A stretch of DNA of 64,000 bases from Triplophysa rosa (lineage: Eukaryota > Chordata > Actinopteri > Cypriniformes > Nemacheilidae). Below, piece after piece: positions 1 through 12,375 of the stretch; position 1 is the first letter of the stretch; every line of letters begins with the position of its first letter. Both the position numbers and the translations under genes were made by a program. The stretch lies in the NCBI RefSeq assembly GCF_024868665.1, contig NC_079913.1, forward strand, positions 5,847,715-5,911,714. The letters are read 5' to 3'. Below the pieces are notes generated by a model. It was not told where the DNA came from. It saw nothing but the letters and a program-made list of their open reading frames with translations, and made no database searches.

Positions 1-214
1 ACATTTTTGCAACAGGTTCTACAGCGAAGGATCCTATAGCGCGCGCTATACATTGAGTCCGTGTTCTCCCCTTCGTGACTTAATTCAGTACACAAAGACA
101 ACACTTCTGTCACAAGATGCACCTAATAAACACAACTGCTTCCATTCACGAAAACAAAACTGTAGAAAACGGCATTTGTTTGAAAGACATGCGTTAATAG
201 AGCCACGCACTGAC

Positions 215-331
215 CTGTTGCGGTTTCCTGGGTCTGCCCGGTCCTCTCTTCGGTGGCTCGGCCGGTGCGGGCTCGGGCTGCTCCTGCGATCCTGAAGGTT
301 CGCCGGCGGTTTCCTCACCGCGCTCACTCAT
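215..331 (-). CDS. hmga2: hmga2 first coding exon (gene continues left of window)
   Basis: High-mobility-group AT-hook 2, a nuclear architectural protein that binds the minor groove of AT-rich DNA. The exon encodes 39 residues, MSERGEETAGEPSGS..., and ends exactly on a codon (phase 0) at the donor CAACAG|gtcagt. The first AT-hook is visible as KRGPGRPRK near residues 28-36; the core GRP is intact, but mammalian family members usually have RGRGRP here, so one Arg is replaced by Pro. The start ATG (329-331) has A at -3 and matches the family N-terminus. A longer open frame upstream shows no similarity and is treated as 5' UTR. The other two AT-hooks and the acidic tail must lie beyond the left edge. 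Position next to msrb3 and lemd3 fits the vertebrate HMGA2 neighbourhood. HMGA1 is less likely because of this context. Confidence 0.93.
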
Positions 332-560
332 CGTGCGTGTGCGAGTGGGTACCAAACTGAGTCTCGCGCACCTTCCGTTACTGTAGCACGAGCTTTCCGT
401 CAGCCACCGGACGTCCCGCTGCTGGAATCGGAACGGGCAGCGCGCGCTAATGACAAACAACGCGGTGAAGCCGGCGCGCACGTGAAACGGGACGCAAAAG
501 GTAAAAATTAAACGCGCGCCTTTACGCTATTGTAAGAAGCACGTGCTGCCTCCTGGTTGA
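332..560 (-). promoter_or_regulatory. hmga2: hmga2 5' UTR / proximal promoter region
   Basis: GC- and CpG-rich block immediately upstream of the hmga2 ATG, with runs such as gcagcgcgcgctaatg and cacgtg-like hexamers near 478-483 and 540-545. Composition drops to AT-rich beyond about 560. A CpG-rich first exon plus promoter is typical of HMGA2. No TATA box is evident and the transcription start cannot be fixed from sequence alone. Confidence 0.5.
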
Positions 561-572
561 GAATTTGGCACG

Positions 573-597
573 CGCACACACATACACACACACACAA
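573..597. repeat. (CA)n microsatellite upstream of hmga2
   Basis: Imperfect CA/CACA run interrupted by a single T. It lies about 250 bp upstream of the hmga2 start codon. Confidence 0.8.
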
Positions 598-3500
598 GGA
601 GAAAAAAATCCCCGTGGAATTGAGTGGGGGTGGCTTTGGTAATAAGATAAGCAAAGTGATCGATTGGGATTTCAGTCACCGTCTGTGCAAACGGGACATT
701 TGCAGACCGTGACAGTGAACTGTCAAATCCAAGCTACTGGAGCGGCGATCCCTAAATTTGCGGGAAAAGACTTTCTACGGATTGATTCTGTCAAAAACGT
801 TGGCATTTTAAAAGCATCCCTGCTGCCCACACGGAAATAAGTCCACTGACTTGGGATGTGAATGAGGTACATAAAAAAAGAGGCGAAAATCACTTTTCCC
901 GTGGGTGGATAACACGAGGAGGGAGGCGGCACGAGAGGCGCAAAAAAAGAGAGAAAAAGAATTGGACAACAGCCAGGGAAAACGAGAAATACTGCGACGC
1001 TAAGAGGAGAGACCAAACTGAGACAAACTCACGTGTCCAGCACCATCCATGTAACCGGGCGCACTCCAGAAAGTTTAAAGAGACAGCACATTTGATAGAC
1101 TATTTGTTTGCGTATTTTATTGATTTAAACTATTTATTTACACAAATGTAATCAATCCACTAACTTTAGTGTGTGTACTATGTGCGCACGTGCTCACAAT
1201 CATTTAAAAATAATTGTTTTCTATTAAAGGAAATCGTTCCCTAAGAGGAAGTAAGAAATGTTATTTATTCAAATCTATTGATGCATTGCAATACCGTCTA
1301 TATTTTTCAAGCCCACATTTTGTCGTTCAAACCTCGGGAGCACTGCTTGGTACCCACTATGAGCATGCACTACGCGTATTTTTGCACACTTATCAAAAGC
1401 GTGCGTCGCAACAGAAAGTGAAGCATGTTGTTGTTTTTTGTCCCCCAATGCCGAGAGCACAAGCAGACCGACCTCCAACAGCCGCGTGTCTTTGAAGTCT
1501 TCCGCCCATCGACGTGGAGTGCGATCAATTACACTTAGAACAACAGTGTCAAAGAATAAACTGCTTTACTTGGAGGCCCTTTCCCACGATCTGACAGACA
1601 AACGGGGGGAATGGCAAAGTCCTCCCTTACCCTCTCCAACTGAATACAATTGTGTCAGAGGTGGGCTTTATAACCGAGAGTTTAAGGATCTTCAAGTACA
1701 AGCACTGCGGAAAAGACCAATAATGAATTAATGCAGTAATAATTACGTGCATTATTATAAAAATGTAATGCTTGTGCGTATGGACACAATGGCCAGCTCG
1801 CTTTTACGTAACGCACTTTTCTTGGTATTTACTATGCTTAGTGAAAAACCCTTGATAAATAAGAATAATATAATGCGTAAACAGATGGATTGTTATTTTT
1901 TCAAATTACGCACATTTTTATTTTACGCTTCACTTCATTCTCTCCATCATTATAACTACAGAAATCGAAAGAAGCGCCTCTCTTGTGAAAGAGGGCGCTT
2001 AATTTGTCGTTGGTATTCAGCTCATTCATAAAAAACAGCTCTTAGACCCCCAAAGAAGGTGGAGAAGAGGAATTTCAGACCACTCCCCCGCAGACAGAGC
2101 GGCGTCAGGACCGCCAGCGAATGAAACGAATACGATCAATAGCCCCAGCCGCAAATTACTGCCCAAAGTATTACCAAGATCGATTACGGCCAACTTGGAA
2201 CTTTTGTCAGAACACGGAGACATATGACTTGAATGTATACATATTGTGCAAAATGCACGTCACTCTTCCCTTTGCGAAATTCCCCTTTCCAAGGATCAAT
2301 GGTAAAAAATCTTGGCATTGCCAAAGCGTTCATGAGCATCCCACTATAAAGGCTAATGTTCCTTTCTAAAATCAAACAAGATAAAACCTATAAAATCAAG
2401 AAAAAAATGAATACTGAATATTTTGCATCAGATAATGTTGTCTGTGTGTATTGTATTGTTCTATTTTGAATTTGAACACATGAACGCATGTCTACAGAAA
2501 CTTAAAGGAAACAAAACGCTTATAGGGTGTAAAAAAACAGGAGCTTGTGCATTTCAAAAGACGTTCTTTGGGTCGGACACAGATTTCCTTTTTTTCTCTT
2601 TCGGTCAGAAGTGGGTAGTGCTCTGGACAAATTGTGGGAGAACTCGTCCACGGCGGCACACTTAAAAGATTCGAGACCAACCACAGTCCCTTTGCCACCT
2701 GATGTCAATTTTAACCGTTTCACCCCCAGACAGCCTTAAAGCGGCCCCCACATATGCGATACATTTATGAAAAGTCGACAGCCGGGGGGTCTATGGCCGC
2801 ACATCAGACACAAACAGTAAAAGCATTTTCCTCTTCACTTAAGTCGTGAATCCTTATAAGATGTGCAAAGTAAAAAATGCTCATGTGCCAGGTTGTAAAA
2901 ATGTGTAAAGACGTCTCTAGAATGAAATAATTTAGCATTTCTGAAAAACTGTGTAATTCTGCTCAATCTATTAAAAATTTGTTCAATGAGGCTGACTATC
3001 CCACATGCTTACATTACTAGCCACACACTGTTTGTTCACGTAGGAATGGACTATCTAGGGTCAGTCCCCCAGTCAAAGGGTTAAAGGTCACATGGGGTCG
3101 TAAAGACAAATTATCAGCTCAAGCTGCCTCTGTCTTCTGAAGTGACACGCACGTCTGGCCAGCTCCCAGGCCACCTCGGAGAGACAACGGAGCAATGTGT
3201 GTAAGCTCACATAAGCTCCCACCTCGCTAAATTCGAGTCCCCTGTGAACAGCAGGTTCCGCTGGTCTATTCATAGCTTCCAGTCTCGCTCGTATTCCTAA
3301 TGTGGAAGCACGGTGAGGTCAGATGGACCCCGTTAATGAATCCGACCTTTCAGACCTTTCCTAAACACCTGAGCTTGGTTTAGATGGGTGTCAAAATCAA
3401 AAGATCATTGTAAGATCCAATTATATATCAATTTAGCCAACAGGTAAATTCTGCCCTAGCGAACTCCTACTGTTCCCAGGACCTTGAAAGCCCGACCCGG

Positions 3501-3954
3501 GGCAGCTCTATTATCATGACAAGCTGTATTCTGTTTGTGCACAAATATGGAATACAATAGACCACCCTGGGAACTCTAAGGGTCCGCCAGCAGGTGAAGG
3601 AGCCGGGACCAGCCTCCAAGGTGATCTGCTATCAGTCCAATATGTTCTATCAATTCACTAGCAGTTCATCTCTTCAATATTGTCAATATTAACCAAGGTG
3701 GTACACAAACAAAGCTAGCAAACAATCTTATCAGTTGAACTATCCCGCAAGCCAGAAACAGAGCTCACACTCAGAGCAAACAAGATTGTACTTAACTGAT
3801 ATTCCTATATTGCACTTATCCAAAAATCTACCAAATGAGGCTTGTCCGGTAAGCAAGGAAAATGACCCGTGATCAAACATTAACCTAAAAGGACATGTGT
3901 TTTCCTACTGCCATTGTTCTTGCCATATATAAGCTAATTGAGGTTATTTATGTA

Positions 3955-4412
3955 AGGGATCATGTACAGGCAGCCGGTTGTTATCGCAGAAATAAGCCCC
4001 GACAGTGTGATCAGGACCCGATGCGAAGCGCAGGGTCTTGTATCACACTGAAGGGGCTTATTTTGCGATAACAACCTGCTGTTTGTGCATTATCCCGCTT
4101 ATTACACGGCTACTTGCCACATAAGATAAAAACTGGACATGAAATGTGAATTTGAAATATTTCTTTTAAGGTCAGAAACGACGTTCATATGTCATGAACA
4201 GGCAATTTGGTTCAATCATTTGTAAATATAATGTCATATATGTTATTAAAGGAAGGACATATTTATATTTAATTTGTCAAAAAAAACTGTCAAAATGATT
4301 TGCTGCATCCGGGTTACCGTGTGTTGCTAGTTTTGAGAGGTTGGTATCTGGAAATAATGAACCTGCAAATGCCAATGAGAATCAAGCATTCCAACGAGCC
4401 GTGTAATAAATA
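3955..4412. mobile_element. Non-autonomous DNA transposon (MITE-like) with internal fold-back
   Basis: A strong inverted repeat spans about 3,969-4,081: the left arm containing gttgttatcgcagaaataag pairs with the right arm containing cttattttgcgataacaac, and cagtgtgatca pairs with tatcacactg. The loop is gatgcgaagcgcag. Further right, cttattacacggct (4,088-4,101) is mirrored by gagccgtgtaataaataag near 4,398-4,416, a second inverted pair enclosing 4,102-4,397. No transposase frame is present. The exact boundary and family name are not resolved. Confidence 0.7.
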
Positions 4413-4960
4413 AGTTATTAATGTTAACCTGATTTAGTGCAATACAACAGCCTTTTGTCTGTGGGTCTTCGCTAACAGAAAGTCAGAATAAAGGCTATGA
4501 GAAATGTCTTGTGTACAGCGTTTACGTAAAACAAATCTATAAAGTAAAGGGTGTCATGGTATTTTGTTAATAACTCAGTGGTTCGGTGGGACATTGGGAT
4601 ATCAATTAGTGGGACATCAGTTAGTGCAAGATGAATGTCATTTTAATATCTTAAATTGCTAATTGCGTATGTACTAAAAGAGAGTTTTGTTGACATTTAT
4701 TTGTACACTAGCAAAAATGAGCTATCAGGTGTGGAGAAAAAATAAGAAAAACAAAACATTCGCAGGGTCTTTTTGAGTTTGATCTGAAAAGTCAAACGGC
4801 AAATTATCAAATTGTGTATAGAGCGCCTGCGATTCACTAAAAAAAATTCTTCAATGACTAAATTACCACACTGACATGTTTTTTATATATTAAAAGTGTA
4901 ACAGACACTACTACTATAGCTTTACTAATACTATTATCACTTATTAATCCTACTTGTCCT

Positions 4961-4985
4961 TAATAATAATAATAATAATAATAAT
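4961..4985. repeat. (TAA)n microsatellite
   Basis: Perfect run of eight TAA units. Confidence 0.95.
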
Positions 4986-5494
4986 ATCAAAAACAGGTTT
5001 TTTCTTCAGCTGTCACATGTTATTTCTTGCACATACATGCTAAGCTCAGCAGACCACTTTGTTTTTAAGAACTTCCAGTGCCGGAAAATCACGGCATGTT
5101 AACTTCCTGCGCTTCAGGAAACGGAGAGCAGACCTTTGACCTCAGAACTTTGCTTCCACACCTTGTTAAGGTCAAAGTGTGCACAACACAAAGAATGTCC
5201 CTCCCAAGCTGAGGTGAGGTGAACCGCAGAAGCCCATTTTCCCACCTTCCTCACTTTTACACAGTATACATAGAATCGCACTTTAAAGTCAACATGAACG
5301 GTTGCTCACGTGCCTTTTTACTTATTTAATATGATGCATTTCTGTGTGAAACAGGATATATATAAAAACTTTTGGGTGGGACTTGCTTTTTTCTATACAG
5401 AATTGATTAGATTGTGAAAGTGGTCGATACATCTACCAGAATGGGGCCAGACCTTAGTGTGCCTAAATATCTATTTGTATATTTGAAGACTTAG

Positions 5495-5670
5495 TTTAGC
5501 CGAAAATAAAAATTCTGTCATCATTTATGTCAAATCTGCATATGACTTTTCGTCTGAGGAAAACAAAAGAAGATATTTTGAGAAATCTCTCAGTGGTTAA
5601 GTCAATGGGGGGCAATGTTGTTTGGTTACCAACATTATTCAAAATATCTTTTTTGTGCGCTACAATTTTG
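5495..5670. mobile_element. Cyprinid-type fold-back MITE, degenerate copy
   Basis: Contains the family landmarks in order: aaaattctgtcatcattta, a gactttt-tct-ctgaggaaaaca segment, gaagatattttga, gtcaatggggggcaa, ggttaccaacattattcaa and aaaatatctttttt. The segments gaagatattttga and tcaaaatatctt are inverted copies, so the element folds on itself. The right end is lost. It belongs to the same family as the copies at 8,165, 9,706, 29,308, 39,510 and 56,484. Confidence 0.8.
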
Positions 5671-8164
5671 CTGTGCAACAATAAAATTGCTGATGGAACA
5701 AAGCTCATTTTAAAGAACCATTATTGTTCAAAAGCCATTTCGGACCAAAGTTTTTTTAAGGAACATCTACCTGAATCTAAGCCGGGTGCTACCTGACTCC
5801 TCTGTTCCACTCAGTGCCAGCACTAAATGCTACAGACGATAGCTGGCAGGCCACAGGCTCCATCTGCCGGCACACAGGAGAGAAGTTGACAACGAACACT
5901 CCACATTCACTCATTCACAAAGTTCACAGGATGCCAAATGAGCTCATTCCATTTAAAACCTACAGCTTTGCTAAATCTGTCCCCAGCTCCTAATCTCTCA
6001 GTGCACCTCACCGCACCAGCGGGCTTCTGCTGAGGAAAGATACAGCAGTCACTGATTTGTGTCTGGAATATAATCAGGTTTACAGGAGCGTGTTCTTTCA
6101 CTTTTATTTAGATGTTTTCTAATCCTAAAGCTTTGCTTATTTCCATTCTTAAAAAGGACATGCAGCAAACTTAAACATTACTTTTACTAACATTATCTTT
6201 TAATATTTGTAGAATATCTCAATTAAATAATGACGATGACGGCTAGAATGCAATCTATGTGGACTTCAAAGTAGACATAATATTCTTCTTTCACCGGATG
6301 CTTTCAATCTGTATTAATCCTAAATCAAATCCTGAAATCAGTCGCTCTTTTATTTTAACAATATTTTGCAAACAATTACAGTTATTTTTCATTTTTAACT
6401 AAGTGATTGAATTTGACACAAATAAGTACTTTTATGACACAGATTGACTTATATTCTAGTTAAAACACATTATAAAAGTACTGTTTTCTCAAAAAGAAAA
6501 CATTACAAACTAGGACACATTACACGTAATCGGTCACGTCACTTTGGATTAAAAATGTCTGCTAAATAAATAAAAATAGGTCTTCGCTTATTTTGGATGT
6601 TAGATTTTGATAATCAAAAAAGTAAACTTGTTAAAGTGGATGTGTTGGAAGGCTATAGAATAAGTGCTGAGCTTAGAGCTGAGAAACAAGACCAAACTTG
6701 AATCGTCAAAGAAAGAAAAATCTAAGTAAATGTGATTTCTACTAAAGGATTCATTTATAAGCTTTTCTAAAACAGTTTTCTAAAAGTAGGAATATCTAAT
6801 GTGAACCAAAATCTAAAATGCATTTCTGTACACAAGTGTTTTACTTCACGCTTATAAACAAGAAACTAAATTCCTTCTCTCCACATTCTCCTGTCATATG
6901 GCGACAGCAATCCCAACAGGACTGATTGCCAAGTTGAGACGCATGTTAAGTTTATGAATAGACAGAGTTTTGGTTAGAACAAAATATCTGTTCTTTCATT
7001 GGTGGAACGCCGTTACAGGGTGCAGCAAACCGCAGCTTTGCGAGTTTTTCCTCGAAGGCAAGTGTTTTTAACGGGGGAAATATTTTCAGAGGCATGATAT
7101 CCCTGTCACACACAACAAATAAACACGCATGTGCTCTCTCACCTGTATCACATTAATGCACGTGTTCACACAGACACGCAGCACATTCATACGCATTCAC
7201 AGTGCAGCCCTGGTCAGTTCTGTTCTGTTCTTCAATTAACTCATTCTCATTGACAAATTTATGGAAGCCTGGCCTCCGAGACAGGAAGTCTTCAAAAGAG
7301 AGTGAATGGCCCAGTGCACATTCCTGACTTCCCCAAAAACATCTCAAGTGAGTCTGCTGCTGTGAACCTCAGCTACCATCACAATGAACAGACCCGCGTC
7401 TGGCTGCCGAAGTAGAGAGAGGCTGTAAATATGTATTTTATCCTTCTTAAAGAAACAGTTCACCCCCAAAAAATTCAAGCTGCAATTGGTAACTTTTTTT
7501 GGTTGAAAATAAATCAATTGAGCAAGTGCATGAACGGTCTCCATACTTTACCGCGATTTAAAACCGCAAGCTTATACTCTATAATGATTTATAAGCTTAA
7601 ATTGTAAGATTTCTTTTGTATAAAATGATTTGATTGAACAACAAATACTCACCTGTTTGTTATGCACATTCATGTTCTCCATGGACACAATTATTTTGTG
7701 GGTCACTAATCAACAGCATGCTTTAAGAAAACCAGTATTAACATATTTCTAGGAACACACAATTAGAACCTGTGACACTTTAGCTAATACTACATAACTT
7801 ATGGGAAAGCGTGTTTGACCTTCACCTGTGGTTTGGCCGGACACCTGGGGCAAAGGTTAGTTTCCGTAACCTTTGTTTGGTTTCAGGGTTGGGTGGGGGT
7901 CATTAGTGAGTCTTGTTATATGAGGAATGATTGGAATGTGAAATGCAATATAAAAAATGAGGGAGTGGCCAGCAAAGGTCAGTGCTATCAATACCTGTGC
8001 TACATTGAAATCCATTTTAATCGCAAACCGCTACATGCAGCAGTATCTCTCAGCATCTTTAAAATACAGAGGTTTCAAAGACAAGAAGTTTAATGTTACT
8101 TGGTCTGGTTCTGATTTGTTCCCCTTTTGCATAAAAAAGACCAAACTATTCATGTTATTAAAGT

Positions 8165-8473
8165 AATAGATCACCTTCGTTCACCGTTATTTTTTTTTAC
8201 ACGCCCTATTGTCATTTCAAACCTGTATGACTTTCTTCTGAAGAAAACAAAGATATTTTGAAAAATGTTGGTAACAGAAAACCGCTGGTCCCCACTGACT
8301 TGCATTAGTTGTGTATCCAAACGTTTTTTTGGTTACCAACATTACACAAAATATCTTCTTTTGTGTTTTGCAGAAGAAAGAAAAGCATACAGGTTTAAAA
8401 TGACAACAGGGTGAATAAATGATGACAGATTTTTTGTCACCTTTATATTTTTAAGGTGAATTATTCCTTTAAC
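8165..8473. mobile_element. Fold-back MITE, near full-length copy
   Basis: Left half carries aacctgtatgactttcttct, aagatattttgaaaaatgtt and ggtaaca. The right half is its mirror: ggttaccaacattacac, aaaatatcttcttttgtg and aaagcatacaggttt, then gaataaatgatgacagat and a terminal aattattccttta. A 300-bp imperfect palindrome without coding capacity. It is the same family as the other copies in this window. Confidence 0.88.
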
Positions 8474-9033
8474 AAAACAAGTGTAAAGTGTCTTAAAATC
8501 TGTCAAGTTAATCGTTCTTATTTAAAAAAAAAAACCTGTAAACAGAGTTTTAAAATAATAAATACTTGTGAAAATTATTACAATAAAGACCCGAGATGAT
8601 GTTGACTGTTGAATGAAAATGCTGCGTCTCCTGAGCAATCTATGAGCAATACAATTTCCCTTCTGCCATGTTCAGACTGGCACAGCTTCTTTGAATCCTG
8701 TATTGATCCCGTGAAGAGAAAAAAGTAATTTGGGCCTTGTCTTATAGACCAAATGCTAACAGATGCTTTATCTCAGAAGATTTTGCCAAAGGCTTATTCA
8801 CCATTAGCTTAAGCAAAGAGAGGAAGTTAAACAAGACTAACCATAAAACACCTGCCAAGGCCAACCAAAAAAATCCCACGGTTACATTTAAATGCTTGAG
8901 TAGCAAAAGTTACCAAAATTCCTGTTAAATGTTTTGGAACTATTATTTCTATTTTGCAAATACAATAGCGGCTGAATGGGAATGCTGACTCCCTGTTTCA
9001 TGTGGTCATTACAATGTTGTGCTTATTTTTTAA

Positions 9034-9400
9034 ATGTGTAGACAAACATACAATCAAAAACAATTCAAACTATTCAAACTTAAATTCATTTATTTACATT
9101 TGCACGCACAGTATGCGAATTGTATGTATATACATTCGGACTTCCTGATGGTGGATTGTGTAAATAAATGCTGTCTCAGTGTTTCTGTCTGGCAGGAGCG
9201 GAGCGCGCAAACACTGCTCACAGGGACCGCGAAAGAATGCGCTTGCTGTGGGCTCGCTCCAAGATTTGTTTTGAAAAGAAGCCAGGGGAAAGTCTGGAAG
9301 ACTAAGTAAAAGCAACTGAGCAGCAAGTGACATCCCAAAGATCTGGCGCGCGCTCAACACTCCCCGCCGCCCGTGGAGCCGAAGGCCAGTTTACTTGCGT
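9034..9400. other. GC-rich patch, function unknown
   Basis: Between about 9,180 and 9,400 the base composition rises sharply over the AT-rich surroundings, with CpG-containing runs such as tctggcgcgcgctcaac and ccgccgcccgtggagccg. Overlapping open frames of 80-90 codons exist on both strands but none resembles a known protein. It could be a distal regulatory element or an unrecognised first exon. Confidence 0.3.
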
Positions 9401-9705
9401 TAGACACTGAGAAAAAAAGAAAAGTGCGTAAACGGCATCAAGGAGGATTGTTTTTGGAGGTGACATATCTAAAATATCAAAAGGTCTGTTTGCAAATTTA
9501 GGCTAAACAACACAGATGCAATTGCTTATTAAAATATTATGATGTATAAACTAAGAAGCCCAAACTGCTTCTGTTACATTTAAAACACAAATAAAAATGC
9601 AAGATTAAAGAAATGTAAGATGTAAAGAAAACAATAACATCAATATAAAAACACATTTTGTTTTCAATCTCATGGATGCAAATCAAAACATGGCAATGTG
9701 CTTAT

Positions 9706-10016
9706 TAAAGGATTACTGCGTTCAAAAACAAAAATTCTGACATTTACTCACCCTATAGTGTGCTTCCACACCCATTTGTCATTTCTGAATTTGACATTTT
9801 CTTTGTTTATCAAAGAAAAGCTATTGTCTTTGGAAAATATAGTGCACGAGTCACATTTTGAAAGAAATTGCTTGGCCACCTATGATCACCATGAACCAGT
9901 AATGTATAAAAAGTTGTACAAAAAAAGCTCTTCCTTTATCTACCATGGGAAAAACTGCTCATGTGTTTAGAACAACGTTGTAGTGAATAAATAATGACAG
10001 ACTTTTTTATTTTTGC
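9706..10016. mobile_element. Fold-back MITE, diverged copy
   Basis: Starts with aaaggattactgcgttcaaa and acaaaaattctgacatttac, followed by tcacccta. It ends with gtagtgaataaataatgacagac and tttatttttgcatgaacc. The termini are the inverted signature of the same palindromic family; the middle is heavily diverged. Confidence 0.7.
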
Positions 10017-11245
10017 ATGAACCTAATGCACAAAGAGATTTTATGTTGGTGCAGATGGAAAACCAAAATCAATGTGGCCCGATCAGGTCTCATGTTTTTT
10101 TCTTGATTACTTTTCCTCACAAAGACCTCAAGGAACCAGTCGGATTCTTTCTATGGGAAACAGTGAAGGAAGTTGTTTGGTTGAAGGCATGGATTTACAT
10201 TTTCAATGCAGAGTTTAAATCAAAGAGCAGTTGTTCTGTGCAGTTTAATTCTCCAGAAGATTTTCCACATTTCTGGCCGCGCAGCAGCGGGAAATTCCCA
10301 TGGCCTTCTCCGCCGGTTTGCTAAGTTGTTCCAGAACAGGACCATTTTGTTCTCAGGTATGCAAATCGTGAGTGCTTTGTAACCATTCTATATTTAACCC
10401 ACGGCTGAGATATTGCCTTTCCTCCCATGGGCTATGAGAAAGAAGGGGCCAGCTAAGAACCTCATTCTAGTCTTTTCCTCCAAATGTAAACCCTGCACAG
10501 GTTGAAAGTACAAATGCCCTCTGTCAGTTTTACGGTGTCAGCTCTTGAATACTCTCTTATAAAAACTAATTTTTGCTCAATGGTATGAACTGCAGAACGT
10601 GCAAGGGTACAAACAAGAGGCCCACTGACCACAATTTCTCTCCACGTCCTTTCTGGCATAATTGATACCAGAACCTTCAAATGTTATTCTGAATTTCCTG
10701 TCTCGCTCTCTCACACACACACCTCTGCCTTCTAATTAATCAGCAGGAAAATAAAGAGTTAACATGTTCCATACATCCTTTGCTTAAAGAATAAATTACC
10801 TTTCACCACAAGTCCCTGTGTCAATATGGCTCTGCTCTGTTCCTTCTCTTTGACCCCTGCACACACTGGTTATTATCCAAAGTTGCTGTTTGGGAAAAAG
10901 CCCTCTGCTTTTGAGAAACGGATTCATAATTAACTTTGCTTACCTTGCACTCCTACAATGCATAATAAGCGGTAACTATTGTAAAATGATAACTAACGGT
11001 AAATAACAAATTATTGAAACTTGTTATAAAAAAATGAAAAATAAAATGGAGCAGAATGAAAGAATTAGAGGAGAAATAACTTTAGTTTTCATATTCAAAT
11101 CTCACAAGCAGAGTTGGCAAATCCATAGTTTTCTGTGCAATCAGCCACTGTTGTTGTTTTGGGGTTAAATGTGGAAGGATTATGTTCATTTCCTGTCATT
11201 CTAAAAATAAGATTAAGTTATTCATAAAAATTGTGTTTTTCCTAA

Positions 11246-11253
11246 TGTGTAAT
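11246..11253. repeat. 8-bp target-site duplication, left copy
   Basis: GTGTAATG directly precedes CATGGGTCTTCAAC. The identical octamer follows the right terminus at 15,908-15,915. An 8-bp duplication is the hallmark of hAT-superfamily insertion. Confidence 0.75.
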
Positions 11254-12112
11254 GCATGGGTCTTCAACCGGGGTCCGCGGTGGAACTGCAAGGGGTCCGC
11301 TAATTACGGTTTACTCACAGGCACCTTTTTGTTAAAAATGTAAAGCATGGGTACATAACTATTACAACCAATGTTCTCTTCAAACTGCGAACGTGCGCGG
11401 CCGCGCGGACTCATTGAAGCTCCCGCGCATTGCAATTTTAACCTGCGTGCGCACAAAAACATCCATTCAGCTGCAGAAGCGAGAGAAGAAACGTTACATC
11501 TGCATCATAAAAAACCGGTAGGCCTAAATCAAATAGGCACCTATGTCTTTCTTTCAAGACTGTAGGCCTAAGTTTAGAATCAGTGCATTCTCTGTCTCCC
11601 TTCTGATAAGTTCAGAGTAAGCATGAATAGAGTTGCGTGCAAATAAAGTGCATTCTGAAAGAAACGTGCATCGTGTAGGCTACTGATGGTGCACGTCAAA
11701 GAAGTTGCCCCAAAAATAACGCGGACTCGTTGCATGTTGATCTGGGATGGGCTGGGATGGGCATCGATCGTCGCGTTACTCGAACGCGACGATCGATGGT
11801 GAAAACGATGATCGTTTGGGAATATAATACTTTTTTTTTTTTTTCTTTCCGATTGGTTATGCTGGCATTTCGGGTTGTGCCTAGATATTTGATTGTTGCG
11901 TTGCGAGAGTTTGCGGTCCAGAGTCAAGTCCGGAGCACAGAAGGGCATATTGAAAGCGCACAGCGATACTTGGTTTCACTTTGATAAACCTGACGAAAAT
12001 ACAGTCAAGTGCAACATGTACGGCGCCAAGCAGCATACAAAACGTACAAATCTACTACAAGTTTGATCCGTTATCATCTTACACTCTGTCTAACGTTACA
12101 CCGCGCGCGATT

Positions 12113-12375
12113 ATGGAGTGAAAATTGTGCCTAAACTTAAACAAATCCAGCATTTTGCAAACAAACGCAACCTTTCATGCAAAAGAAATAAACTCTGAAA
12201 CAAACAGAAAGCGTTTTACAAATACATGATGCAATTCGAGAGAAAATGCAAAGGTGTACCATATAAATGTACTGTTTAAGTCTCACCTTTTCATGAGATT
12301 CTCTCAGCTTGATTTTCTCACAAATGTGACCATGCAGATTTTCTCAGTTATGCAACTTCTCCCAAAACAGCAGAT
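12113..12375 (+). repeat. Left arm of a large inverted repeat
   Basis: Sequence including ttgtgcctaaacttaaacaa, aacaaacagaaagcgtttta, tgcaaaggtgtaccatataa and tgattttctcacaaatgtga. It reappears in reverse complement at 14,478-15,183, interrupted there by a 395-bp insertion. Roughly 260 bp of arm, estimated by eye at about 90 percent identity. Confidence 0.85.

Larger units (their letters stand above)
600..11245. other. Intergenic DNA between hmga2 and the hAT-like insertion
   Basis: No conserved coding exon was recognised on either strand; the open frames here are short and lack family motifs or matched splice sites. The interval holds fold-back repeats (listed separately), a (TAA)n tract and a GC-rich patch at about 9,180-9,400. 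In vertebrates the DNA around HMGA2 and MSRB3 carries long-range enhancers, so conserved non-coding elements may be present but cannot be identified without alignment. Confidence 0.7.

Noticed and set aside
9034..9360. Overlapping 80-90 codon frames as a small gene
   Set aside because: Both strands are open at once, as happens in GC-rich patches; no motif or splice support.
11580..11948. 122-codon minus-strand frame
   Set aside because: Composition is biased (poly-Lys from a T-run, His/Ser-rich), it crosses the left end of a nested element, and no homology is recognised.
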